Shown here piece by piece: positions 43,741 through 55,461 of a stretch of DNA of 64,000 nucleotides; within the stretch, counting starts at the first letter, position 1; every line of letters starts with the position of its first letter. Source of the stretch: Lantana camara. Lineage: Eukaryota; Streptophyta; Magnoliopsida; Lamiales; Verbenaceae. The notes under the pieces were generated by a model that ran no database searches, had not been told where the DNA came from, and saw nothing but the letters and a program-made list of their open reading frames with translations. The translations under genes and the position numbers were made by a program. The stretch covers positions 59,403,001 to 59,467,000 of the forward strand of contig CM074855.1 in NCBI GenBank assembly GCA_037501455.1, given 5' to 3'.

Positions 43741-46700
43741 TGTATCACCCCGCACGTGAGTCACCACATCCCCCGCACTATGGCTCAACACGAGTAACGA
43801 AATAGTAAATCCGCACCCGTATCAAACCTTAGCGAACGGGAGACAAACATAAAAACCTTCCTAAACAAGGCGGAACTAGACCCTGCAATGATAACCAATC
43901 AACAAAATATAATGCAACGCAAAGCCAAAGTTCAAACATACAAACCATAACCAGAATTGGGCTCTTCAGGCCTCTTTTAATCAATAACAAAACCCAGTAA
44001 AAGCAATTCAATAACAATTACATAAATATTCAAGTTCATGATACTATAGAATCGAATCATACATAATGCCAATACATATGTGAGTGCAGAGACTCTCCTA
44101 ACCTAACTTGACCAACTTAAAGACTCCAAACACCTCCGCCTAGCTCGAAACTCCAAAGTCAAACCTGCACACTACAAGGTTGGGGAGGAAGAGGGTCAGT
44201 CTCTAGAAGACTGAGTGAGCAGGAGTGATACATATATATATATAAACATGCACATGCAAGTCATAAACTCCGAACAAGGTTTTATTTGAAATTAGTTCCC
44301 AAAAAGGGCAAAAGAATGATTAATCAATGCTTGGATTTTATGACTAATCATATTAATTCATTACATTTATAAATCATACATATACATAAGGCTCGGCGAG
44401 TGAGCGTGCGCAATCTCCAACCAAACTCCGACCATGTACTACAAATATCATTAATATGTTGATTAGGCGATCATTCAATATATCATAATACACACAGACT
44501 ATAAATCATATCATAAAATATATTCATTTGGGCAATCCGTGTCCCGGCCTTCCCGCACGGTGCATAACAATCATAACATAACATAATCATAATCATAAAT
44601 AAGTTCCAACCTTCTTCCTCCGGGTGCTGGACGGGTTTGCAAGGCCCGACCACCCAATCATATCAATGCGGCTATGAGGTTCATGAGGCCTCAAAGCCCG
44701 GTTAGCGTTTCCCAGTCAAAAACTCCTTGACGAAGTCCGTTTCGCCGTAATTGGTTGGAACTAGTATATGGGATCCCCGTCAGCCCTTGCTTCTCGGTTA
44801 GCCACATATACTAAGCCCCGGGGCCCGTACAATCATAAATCATAAATGTGTCTCGCCAAACATATCAATTCATAAGAAACATAACATAATTCATAAATCA
44901 TTTGAAAAGGGTTTACTCGATCAATATTTACTCGGTACGTACATTTGAAAACCATATATAACTATATTAGGTTTTTGGCCAAAGGTTGTCACATACGGTT
45001 GTAGGGTTTTATACATAACTAGAACGAAAACACCCTCACCTGAAACAAGACGATACAAGGATACGAGTTACCGAGTGCCTGAAAGATCAAGATCTCCCCA
45101 CCCTGGAGATAAACTGTACAAAAGACAACGTAACATGTTCGTGAGACTCAAGACTCTAAATGAACCAATTATGACGCACGGCATGCAATGAACAGGATAT
45201 AAGTGCATAAGAAATAATGTTTTGTACTGAACATGTTCATGTGCACTATTAACGTCTTTAAATCATATAGACGAGCCATTCATTTGATATTATAAACGTT
45301 CATATTCATTCAAGTTCAATCTTTTCATATCTATCGAAATTCATAACAATATCTTTAAAATCATAGTCACATTATATCTTTCAACATCTTTCCAATGAGT
45401 ATGATAAATAAAAAGGCAAAGAGCATCACTTAAGACATCAAAAGAATGCAAGAAGGTACTTTATATTTCATATAGAAGCACTCAAGCCACGTCATAGAAA
45501 TTCAACAAAAGCATGCTTTAAACCTCATCCAAATGCTATGAAATTAAACCACAATTCTCCTAACACATAACAAAACAAGTTCATAGTTCAACACAAAACG
45601 AGATAAAGTCATTAAAGAGGTAAAACAAATCAAAAACCGAAAAGGAAGCAACAAGGACTGCGCAGGGGAAGGGACACGGGGGTGTCACGTACCTTAGCTA
45701 CACTGAGCTATGACCTTGGCTCAGTTCAGACATGCCCAGATGGTGTGACACGCCCGTGTCTCACATTTTAGTGTAAATGAGACACGGGGGTGTCACGGTA
45801 CAGAACCAAAATCGCACACAAGGCTTTATCGGCAAAACTGATCCCATACAAAATCAATCCAAAAGCATACCAAATCAACTCCAAATGCTATGAAACTTAA
45901 TATACAACATATTTAGCATGTAAGGAACATACTTCATTTAGAGTTAAAAGGCTAACTCACACATTACGAGCACCTAAATCATGCAGAAAAACTGGGTCGC
46001 CAAAATCTCACATAAGAGCCCTATTGGTTCAATCAAGCCATGATCAAGTACTTAGGAGCTGAATTTGGAACTGAAACCTTGGGGAAAGCATTCTAACATA
46101 CTAAAAAACTAATGTACATCAACTCCATGCAATTTCACATGAAAAGAAGGTCATTTGATCAAGCAACAAACCATACGTCACACAGCAATCACGAAACAGA
46201 TGAGGCAGTTTTGAACATCAAGTTTGAAGCTCCATATCTCATAATTTTATCAAAGGGTCAAGAGATAAAATCCTCCCAAAATCATATACTATCAGTTAGG
46301 AAAGAAATAGGCCAAGAAACAAGCTCATATAATTAGGTATAAGCAAGAAAATCAGCTACACAAGTAAATAGGTCACAAGAACAAAAATCCCTAAAAGTTC
46401 ATATCAAACTCATCACTCAAACCCTAACCAAATCTGATCCAATTCATGTATTAAGTAGATGAAATCAAGTATAATAGAGTATAGAAGACATAAATATTCA
46501 TACCTTGAAGATTGGAAGAAGAAGGGAGGTGATTTGAGCTCAAAATCACAAGAATGGCCAAGGGTTTTTCTTCCTTTTCTTCTCTTCCTCTATCTCGATC
46601 AGTTGCGGCAGCAAGGGAAGATATTTTGCTCGGTTTTTGCTGCTAAAAGGGGGAAGAAAGGGCTTAACTCAAGGTACATAAGTCATGGTTAAGCTTTGGT

Positions 46701-47435
46701 TAGGTTAGGTTGAGTAAAAAGGGTCCCACCATGAAGACTAGTCAACAAAAGGGTAATTCTTGCACGAGTTGTTTGTTACGGTTGGAATTTGGAGGTCTTA
46801 ATGATCTCAAAAAGGTATGAGGCTTGTTCCATTGTCTCCGAATCGTCGATACGAAGGCAAAAGAGGTGTCGGAATTGGAATCCGAATTCCCGAGCTGAAG
46901 ATATCACGTACGGAACCAAGGGTGCGCTAATTGCTCGTTAGCCCCCGATTTGGTTCCACAATTCAAAATAAATTCGTTAACACGTCAAATGAGTTCGAAA
47001 ACATAAACTGAACATAAAGGCTTGTTCATAACACATATATTTATGACATACTAAATTTCCACGACATTTCGATATCATTACATATAAGAACGTAGCACAA
47101 ATAAAACACTCATGCGCATGAATGAATTCACAACGTTATAAATTAATTACTAAAACTTAAATTCCATTTTAAATAAATTAAAGCCAACTAATAACATGTT
47201 GAAATTAATTAACGAAATTACTGAAATATTTATGGTAACATGGAACCTTGATTAAGAAATTAAACACTAAGTATCAAATTAAAATAAAATGAATTACATT
47301 AAAATAACAACAGTTTATAGTTTAAAACAAATATAACACATTTAAAAACAATTAATCATATAATTAAATAATTAAATTTCACAATTTATAAACAAAAACG
47401 ACACATTAGTTAAAACGAAAAACCAGGGCGTTAGA
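43741..47435 (-). repeat. Solo LTR H (3.70 kb), nested in E 3' LTR
   Basis: The plus strand runs TGTATCACCCC ... GGGCGTTAGA, flanked by an exact TSD ATGTT (43,736-43,740 and 47,436-47,440). The terminal CA has become GA. The uninterrupted target is at 37,240-37,255. It is the same family as LTR G in the opposite direction. On the minus strand it has the start block (46,945-46,850), donor TTCAAG|GTATGA (46,508-46,497), palindromes (45,797-45,671) and hairpin (44,213-44,197). Only one LTR is present. Confidence 0.95.
45671..45797. repeat. Palindrome cluster in LTR H, GACACGGGGGTGTC type
   Basis: GGACACGGGGGTGTCAC (about 45,672), GTGTGACACGCCCGTGTCTCAC region (45,743-45,764) and GAGACACGGGGGTGTCAC (about 45,779) share the core of the clusters in A and G. 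Confidence 0.8.
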
Positions 47436-47642
47436 ATGTTTGATTATTTGAATCCTGGGGCTTCTGCTTTTATCTTGTTTATTTTTGTGCACTCTGATTT
47501 AGGGTCTAGACCGTCTAGCATAGGAGAGATTTTATTTATCTCCCGTTCGCCGTAGGTTGACACGTGTGCGGAGTTCCCATTTCGTTACACGTGTTGGGCT
47601 ATGGTGCGGGGGATGTAGTGCCTTGCGCTCCGGGGTGCTACA
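47436..47642 (+). repeat. Element E, 3' LTR, end part
   Basis: Its first 5 bp are the H TSD copy. It matches 37,246-37,452 and ends GGGTGCTACA. TTAAA at 47,643-47,647 is the right TSD of E. Confidence 0.93.
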
Positions 47643-47911
47643 TTAAAAATCTAAAAAAATATTGAATTTATACATTCTTAATATAAAAGTAAGAAATCTG
47701 AAAAAATATTGAATTTATACATTTATCGTAAAACGTGTTTGATGAAACAATTATGCGGTTATTAAATTTAATTTAATAAAAAAAATCTTATATATATATC
47801 ATAAACAATCAACTGAAAAGTCAAATATGTACATATAAAATCTATAAAACATAGTAAAAAATTTTAAAAAATTAATAATGAAATTAAACATAGCGTAAAC
47901 AAAAACTAAAG

Positions 47912-48183
47912 TATAGAAAAAATTATTAGAAATATATTGAAAGTACCATCAAATATTAAATATTAAAAATAAAACAATTAAGATGCATATATAATAACTA
48001 AGATGCTTGAACTATAAACAAATACATGAATAAAGAGAAAATAACTAAATATAGAAAAAATTATTCCAAATGTATTGAAATATCATCAAATATCAAATAT
48101 GAAAAATGAATTTATTAAGATGCATATATAATAACCAAAATACTTAACTATAAACAAATTCGTGAATGAAGAGAAAGTTTATA
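47912..48183. repeat. Two-copy tandem repeat, about 138 bp
   Basis: Copies start at 47,912 and 48,050 (TATAGAAAAAATTATT) and share ATTAAGATGCATATATAATAAC and ACTATAAACAAAT. Confidence 0.75.
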
Positions 48184-48348
48184 TCAAAATAACTAATTGC
48201 ATCATCATATAATAATGCAAAAAATAATTGTTGATAAATAAATAATTAGAAAAGTGTAATCTAAATTTGGTAACTATATCAGAGATCAAGCAAAGCAGAT
48301 AAAAATATATGAGAATATATTCAATGGCATACATCAAAAGCTTACTTC

Positions 48349-48456
48349 TCAAACTTTAAATAGTTGTGATAGAATCATCTTATCCTTGAACATCAAATCC
48401 TCTAATGATTTTTGAATATGTGGATTCACTTCAATAAACTCAACTGGATGTGAATC
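48349..48456 (-). pseudogene. Possible terminal exon of a host gene or fragment
   Basis: Upstream on the minus strand is a T/A-rich run ending TTTAACAG, a plausible splice acceptor. It is followed by 35 codons, beginning DSHPVEFIEVNPHIQ and ending SQLFKV, then TGA (48,351-48,349). The composition is more protein-like and less AT-rich than its surroundings. I do not recognise a family, and no upstream exon is evident to the right before LTR I. It may be a captured or broken exon, or chance. Confidence 0.25.
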
Positions 48457-48706
48457 CTGTTAAATGTTAAAAAAAATTTATTTATGAGTATCCATACATC
48501 TAATGAACCAATTATACTTAAAAATAGGATGAAACTATCCCTACATAGAACAACATTCATCTGGCATTTAAATTTGAAAAGAAAGATCACACCATGAAAC
48601 AATCACCCCATAGAACAACCTTCATGGTATCTAAACTGTTTAAAAAATGAAAGAAAGATATATACAAAGTTTATAACAAAAACTAAAAAAGTTAATACAT
48701 TTAGCC

Positions 48707-48796
48707 TACAAATCATTTGCATACTGAAACCTTCGGAAGGAGAATAATTCGTACAAATCATTTGCATACTGGAACCTTCGGAAGGAGAATAATTCG
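48707..48796. repeat. 45-bp direct tandem repeat, two copies
   Basis: Units 48,707-48,751 and 48,752-48,796 differ at one base and carry CCTTCGGAAGG, itself a palindrome. A looser duplication of about 70 bp (ATAGAACAAC(A/C)TTCAT) lies at 48,546 and 48,611. Confidence 0.9.
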
Positions 48797-49359
48797 ACCA
48801 TAACACGATAACTGTATGAAAAAATATTTCGAGGCGTTGATTTTTTTAAAAAAATTTAAAAAAAGAAATATTGAATTCAATATTTAGATATTAAATATTA
48901 AACATTTAGATAAACTTGAAATTTGAATTTAAATTTGATAGACGAATCTGTCACACTAAAAACACGTAAAATATTGAACAATAAGATAAACTTGAAATTT
49001 GAATTCAAGTTAAAAGATAAGAAAACTATTTAGATAAACTTGTAATCTGAAAATTTGCTTTTGTACTTGAGTTTTGAATTTAAATAGTTGTTAGTAACAA
49101 ATATTCATTGAGAATTTCTCAAAATAACTTCGTTGCACATTTTGGAAAACAAATTTGCTTTTGTACTTAAATTTTTAATTTAAATATATGTGAGTAACAA
49201 ATTATGAGAATTAAATGAGATTTTTAAAGATATAAATATCAAATTTAAAATTTCATTGAGATATTCTCAAGATAACTTCATTGTATTATTTTCATCACAT
49301 CTTTTAAATAACTATTTAAAAAAGAAGAATACTTTCAAAAATTGTCAAAGCTATCCACA

Positions 49360-52300
49360 TGTAACACCCTAAGCCCCAAGGCACTACATCCACGGCACTA
49401 TAGCCCGATCCACATAGGAAATGGACAATCCGTACATAAACCGAAACTACAGCGAATGAGTGACAAGCAAGAAATAACGAGCTAGGCGGGCCACTCCCCA
49501 ACACAACCAATACCAAGTCACAACAATTCAAAAGCGGAAGCATTTATCATTGATACATATAGGTACCATATTTCATATCAATACTTTGTCATCTCCTACA
49601 TAATATTCATATTAAAGTATCCAAAATTTAATAACAATGATCATAACGTGATATTCCAAAGGTTCTATACATGGAAGAGAAATGCTAGACTCGGTAAAAT
49701 GCAAGACCTGACTTAACTCCCGCCTAGCACGACCGTATACCTGAAAAGTGAAGTATCAGTCTACCGAAGACTGAGTGAGGGGCAATAGATATATATAACA
49801 CACATCACATGCAGGTCATAGCCTCGGGTAAAACTTGGAAATGAAATAAATATAAAGTTCAAGAATAGATTATTCTTCGCCCGAGATTACAACTATCTTA
49901 TTTAACATGTTAACTTGTCAATGTCATGAAATACGTGGCCCGGCGAGTGAGGGTAATTCTCCAACCTTTACACCAAACTTGATCAATACGTGCATGCTTG
50001 AATCATGAAATAGGCGATCATGCAATTCATTAAGTGCACAAGTAGTAACATAATCATGAGTGAAAACATGCAATAACCAGAGGACAACCCATGATTTCGG
50101 ATTCGTCCCCAGTCTCCTTCTTCCTCCGGGTGATAGTGGGTTTGTAAGGCCCAACTATCCAGGACATGGTGTACGTCGGGAACATGACTCCCACGCACGG
50201 AACTCCTTCCACCACCAATCTCCTTGTGGCTTCGGGGGTGTTCCTAATGAGGTGAGGATAGCTCAAGAGTTACCCGTCAGCCTTTGCTTTCCCGGTTGGC
50301 TCAAGATACTACCCTCGGGCCCAAGTGCAATCATGTATTCGCCAAAACATGCTTGAAATCATGAATCATGAACAATCATGGCTTGCTTGCTTGAAAGTGT
50401 TTATATTTTGAAAACGGTTATAGCTATAATATGTTTTGGCCGAAAACAACACATAAAGGTTATAAGGCTCTATATACCTAGAACAAAACCTCACCCGTGC
50501 AACCACGTAAAACAAGGATACGCTCTAGGGAGCCTGCTCCTCGTCTACGACCTTGTTATCTGTGCAAACACGACGTGTATACGTGAGACTTGACTCAAAA
50601 TGGACCAAATAGGACGAACGGCTAAAATGCAACGAGACAACGAGAAACGAACAATGAACAATGTGGCATGAAAATATCTTTTTTTAGCATGTATTCAATC
50701 GTATAATAGCACTTTGGGATCAAAGAAATCATTGGAGCAAAACGTGACATTAATGCAGAAAATTTTCAACATGCGCATGTTGTATTCAAATGAGCATAAC
50801 TCCTTCATCGGAATGAATTTTAACGAACCGTAAAATTCTTAGAAAACTAGACAAACATATCTTTACAAAAATGTAAGGCTCACATTCTAATTCATCCCGA
50901 GAAAATACCAGATTTCTTTTGAATATGACCCAAAGCAGAAAATTTCCTGCAGCACTAGTAGTGAAAGACGATCGTCGTTCCCTTATCAAACAAAGTCGAA
51001 ACGATCTGAAAATTGGTGGAAATACTTATAACATACCCAGAAATACCCTAGTAAAACAGTTTTAAAAACTTCCACCATTTAGTCTCTCTGATCAAGCCAA
51101 AACCGAAATATGAAAACAGGGGACAGCAGGGATTGTTTCTATTTTTCTCAGGGTCCAAATCAATTCGGATTGACACCAATTTTGTCAGAGAACATCTATA
51201 ATATATCAAGAATATCCCCATAAAATATTTTTGAAAAATTCCAACTCAACAAGCCACAATTCGATTTTTAATTGGGTTAATGCAGATTCGCAACAGTTTA
51301 GTGGCACCAAATTAAAACAGTCATAACTCACAAACGAAAATAGATATTGACGAACCGTAAAAAGAAGAGTGCTCTACACTTCAAATACTTACTACAGTAA
51401 AAAAACCAGACCAAATGGAGCAGGGGAGGGGTGTCGGGAAAAACAGGGGAGGCTCGGCCCAAAATCACAACCAACCCAAAACATGAATTCCAAGCTCTAA
51501 AATCTCATTTTTTTCTGGAGATTAACATGCATATGTATCCAAGATATGATAATATACCATTTAAACACATAAACCATGAAAATTCATCAAGAATTCAAAG
51601 TTTCATGTTCATGCACAACTTGATCCTTCAAGCTCAAATTTCCCAAGAATTCATGCATTAATTCAACCCTACATCATGTATTCATGCTTCACACCACATC
51701 TAATCCATGTTTTCATGAAATTACTAACCCTAGATTCTCATATAAACCATCAAGAGATCAAATACTCAAGCTTACATGCACTTTGAAACTAAGAAATGGA
51801 GAAGGAAGATGATGATGGTGATCAAGCTTCAAAATCTTGAAATATTTCTTGAATAATCTTGACGAAAATGGAAGAAATCTCATCTTTCTTTTTCTTGGAT
51901 GAAACCAAGAGTGAAAGGAAGTAATTTGTTGGTGAAATTTGATCAAAATTGAGGTTGGAAGCTTGGAGATGTATTTCTACGTGATTCACCTCTTTGAAAG
52001 ATGTGAAATACCATAAATTGTAATTTAATCCTCTAAGTATTTAAGTCATGCAATTAAGTATGTATGTTTTTGAAATAGGATCAATTAAGTCCTTGGAAGT
52101 TTATGCAATTAAGTCCCTAAAGTTAGGAAAATGATCAAGTAGGGACAAGTTCGTAATTAAACCACTTCCGGTAAATGTTTCACGCAATAATTATTTTTCC
52201 ATGACATGAAATAATTTTTCAATGATATGAATTCGTATATTTCACATAATTAATATGTCATGAATTTTATAAGATGTGATATGAAATTTATAAAATTATG

Positions 52301-52404
52301 GGTGTCATGTAGGAAAACAATAAATCATAGAATTAAAGTAAATTCCTACACTCACAGCTCACACATGGCGTGCTTACCTGTTCATCCTGAACCGGGGCGT
52401 TACA
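49360..52404 (-). repeat. Solo LTR I (3.05 kb)
   Basis: The plus strand runs TGTAACACCC ... GGGGCGTTACA with an exact TSD CCACA (49,355-49,359 and 52,405-52,409). On the minus strand it has conserved blocks (about 50,340-50,110 and 50,630-50,470), the hairpin 49,773-49,757 (CAGTCT stem) and a weaker donor GCAT|GTAAGC (GT at 51,775-51,774). I see no palindrome cluster. Open frames on either strand inside it (for example 50,060-50,356) are LTR block sequence, not genes. Confidence 0.95.
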
Positions 52405-52519
52405 CCACATCAGCATACACGTGGATAGCCTGCAGGGTTGTGAATTATATATATATAGATTAAAGTTAATAATTAAATTAACTAATTAGTGTGTGACACC
52501 CCGACTCACAGTCGGTACA
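52405..52519. other. Short spacer ending in a second LTR start
   Basis: It includes the TSD of LTR I, then AT-rich sequence. At 52,492-52,519 there is a 28-bp near-copy of the F LTR start (TGTGACACCCCGACT...GTACA) placed directly before the real LTR. The copy contains a perfect hairpin CCGACT-CAC-AGTCGG (52,501-52,515) not present in the LTR itself. Confidence 0.7.
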
Positions 52520-55261
52520 TGTGACACCCCGACTTCTCGACTGTACATGTATGATGTATTTGCGCAATTAAAATTATTATTTGTGTATTTTATATTTATT
52601 TTAATGGTTTATTTTTATTATGTGAATTTGTTTATGTGCTCGTTTCTTATTTTCGATGTCGTTTGTTGTGGTTTCGAAGTGCTTGAACCGTTTTGGACCT
52701 AAAGGAGGCTAAAAGGTATTTACCGCGTCTTGGGTTTCGGTAAGAATATTTTGAGCTCGAGAATTCGGATTCAAATTCCGTCACTTCCGTTGGACTTGTT
52801 TCGACGATTCGGAGCCAATGGAACCAACCTTATGTTTTTCAAAACCCATTTGATATTCCAAAATTCGACCGAAAGTTCATCTCGCGCCTAAATGACCAGC
52901 TTGGAGAAAATTGCACATAAGTCCCTCAATTATTGACCAATTAACCTCAAACTTGGACCACATGACCCCAACTCAATACCCTACCATCCCTATCTCCTTC
53001 ATTTCGTTCCACACCAAGAGAGAAAGAGAAATTTTCTGCCCAAAACCGAGTTCAAGGCGGAAGCAAACTTGACACTATTCATTTTCACTTTTTGAGCTCA
53101 ATCCCTCACCAAATCTCTTCATTCTTGAAAGGTAAGCTTGGAATTAGAATTCTCCTCCTTCTTTTATTTGTTTTGATCTCTTATTTGCTAAATTTGATGG
53201 TTGTAAGAGCATGATTGAATCATATATGTAAATAGTGTAGGTTTTGGTTATTTGATGAATTTTGAGTGATCTCTTGGAGTTTTGTTGGAAGATTTGCATC
53301 TTTCTTGGTCCTAGGACAACCATATGTACATGTATGAGCTGAGGCTTGCATGAGAAGCTAGGATTCCTTGGTTTTCATTTTGGGTTTTTGAAGTTTTTGG
53401 TGAAATATGAACTTATGTGTATTTCTTGCATTGATTCTTCATTTATCTTCATACTTAGGCTTAGAGACTTCATGAAATTGATGTTTTCTTGTTGTATTTT
53501 CATCCTAATATGTGTTATGTGGAGTTGGGATTTGATTAATGTTGGTTTGGGGTGAAATTTTGGCCTGAAACGAGTGTTTGCCCTGTTCTCGCCCAGCAGT
53601 CGAGGTCGTGACCGTTTTCGCTATAGATTTGGTCGAGGTCGTGACCACCTGGATTTTTCGCTACGACTTGCTGTTAGAGACCTCGACCAGTTTGTGTGCA
53701 AATTTGATAGAGACCTCGACCCCTTTTTTTTCCCGGTTTTTTTTTTCGTGTTTCGCGTGCGTTTCTTTGCTTCATATGGTTCATTTAATATTCAAAAAAA
53801 TATGTAAAATTGTTATTTGAGGTTTTAAGCTTTGTGTCATGAATTATGCTTATTTTTATGCTTCTATTTTTGATGAATTTTCCGTATTTGTCTTGTATGC
53901 CCTCATATGACTTAAGTATGCATTCAATTCATTTCATTTGCATGCATAAGCATTGTCGGGCGTCTATATGGTTCATATTTGAGTCTAAGTCTCGGGTATT
54001 GTCTCTCTTTGTTTCAGAGCCTCTTCCGGACGTTGCTAAGCCCGAGGTTTAGGTGGTTCTTTACCGGTTGCCCCGTTTCCTGTCTCTACTTTTGCTAAGG
54101 TGAGGTTTAGGATCTTTTTATTTAGCTAACGACCTAAAACCTTTTATTTGATGATTTCTTACCCCGTATGTGATTATATTACATATATATAATTAAAGGG
54201 TTCTTATGAACATGTTTAAGGGTTCTTATGAAATGATATACGTATGAGCATACTTAAGCTTACTTTTCTTTATGTTTTTTTTTTTTGGTACGTTTATGTT
54301 ATTGTTTAGCGAGGTAAGCCCTGAAATATGGGAATTGGTATTGGTAAGGTAATGGGCCCAAGGGAATTGTGGGTAAGGACGCTCGGGGCGGTGAGGGCCA
54401 TCGGGTTAAGCCTGTGCATGGTTCCCATTCATAGTATTACGCGCGATTCTTGGAGGTTGATGAGGCGTGATGCTCCGAGTACGTTGTGGGTTAGCTACCC
54501 CTCGTACATATGTAAGTAGGTGGAGAGGGTTTGATTCCTGATCACCATGTTGTTGGGGTTGGATTGATTTATGCCTTATGATTTATGTTTTGTATTTGAG
54601 GAGTTGGTGGAAGTCCGTACTCGCCGGACATTGGTTTACGTTTATGTATTGATGGATTATAGATCGAGATAGGATTTCCTTTGTATTATACGTTATCTCT
54701 TGCAAATGATTTGGTATGCAAAACCCTAGCCTCGATTCATGATCATCTCTTTGATATATGCTTTGTTTATACTTATACGTGTGTGGGTGTGCGTTAGCCC
54801 CCTCACTCAGTCGAGTTGTTGACTGACCCCTCTCTTTTCCCTCCTTCAGTTACAGGTTGTCCTGAACAAGGCGGGGAAGTGCTCCAAGTCTTGTAGTACT
54901 TTCGAGTCTAGGTCAAGTTGCATACATATTACTCTCTTTTGTCACTCTCGTTATACTTAATCATATGACTTGTATATTTTGATGATATGAACACTTGCTG
55001 TATATACTTGAGCTATTTTGGGCTGGTGGCCATTGTATATATTGATGTAAATTTAGTCGAGCTCTTTGAGATCCTGTTTGTTTCTTCCGCATTCTAATTG
55101 TTGGTTTTACGCATTCTATTAGTCTTTAGCCCCGCTTAGCTTAGCGTGTGAGTGTAGGTTCCCGTTCGCTTAGACCTGGGCTCATGTATGGAGATCCGTT
55201 TAATATGTGAGTTCGGGTTTGGGTGCGGGGGATGCGGTGGCCCACCGTTCCAGGCGCTACA
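52520..55261 (+). repeat. Element F, 5' LTR (2.74 kb)
   Basis: It starts TGTGACACCCCGACTTCTCG and ends CCAGGCGCTACA, followed by the primer site. Its first 580 bp closely match 59,974-60,555. It contains the start block (about 52,715-52,800), donor TGAAAG|GTAAGC (GT at 53,132), inverted-repeat cluster 53,600-53,730 and hairpin 54,808-54,825 (CAGTC, 8-nt loop, GACTG). Confidence 0.93.
53600..53730. repeat. Inverted-repeat cluster, GTCGAGGTCGTGACC type
   Basis: Two forward copies (AGTCGAGGTCGTGACCG about 53,599; GGTCGAGGTCGTGACC 53,631-53,646) are followed by two inverse partial copies (AGAGACCTCGACC about 53,687 and 53,710). The arrangement could fold into one long stem. It occupies the palindrome-cluster position of the LTR. 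Confidence 0.75.
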
Positions 55262-55269
55262 TCTTAAAG

Positions 55270-55281
55270 TGGTATCAGAGC
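55270..55281 (+). other. Primer binding site, element F
   Basis: TGGTATCAGAGC lies 8 nt after the LTR end. Confidence 0.9.
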
Positions 55282-55440
55282 TCCCGGTTGCAAGACCGGA
55301 GCTCTAGAGTCCTGTGGGTCTGTCTAGGTCGTACGGCTTAGGACAAGGTGGTTATGTGCATTTATGTGATTAATTGTTTATTTCCTTTGTTAATTGTGCA
55401 CATGAACTTGTACTGACCCGCACGCATAGGAATTTGAATC

Positions 55441-55461
55441 TTTTTATTTTGTAGAACTATG
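55441..55461 (+). promoter_or_regulatory. Splice-acceptor-like site before F gag
   Basis: TTTTTATTTTGTAG ends 4 nt before the gag ATG (55,459). A pyrimidine-rich tract plus AG in this place would allow splicing from the donor-like site in the 5' LTR. Inferred only. Confidence 0.4.

Larger units (their letters stand above)
30652..47642 (+). mobile_element. Element E: full-length gypsy-type element with three nested insertions (17 kb)
   Basis: Both outer ends are readable: TGTAAAATCCCG at 30,652 and GGGTGCTACA at 47,642, with TSD TTAAA at 30,647-30,651 and 47,643-47,647. Layout: 5' LTR (interrupted by K), primer site 37,461, internal remnants with LTR fragment M, polypurine tract, 3' LTR from 41,152 (interrupted by H). 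Without K and H the LTRs are about 3.1 and 2.8 kb. The 3' LTR lacks about 0.36 kb (counterpart of 36,283-36,654). Confidence 0.93.
47643..49359. other. AT-rich spacer, no clear gene
   Basis: This is the right flank of element E. A motif AATATTGAATTTATACATT recurs at 47,662 and 47,710 and has a relative left of E at 30,605, so E inserted into a short tandem repeat. Two larger tandem duplications and one exon-like stretch are listed separately. Otherwise I see only AT-rich sequence. Confidence 0.7.

Noticed and set aside
50060..50356. 98-codon plus-strand frame
   Set aside because: It lies in the conserved 225-bp block of solo LTR I, antisense to the LTR, and homologous blocks are not open in the same way.
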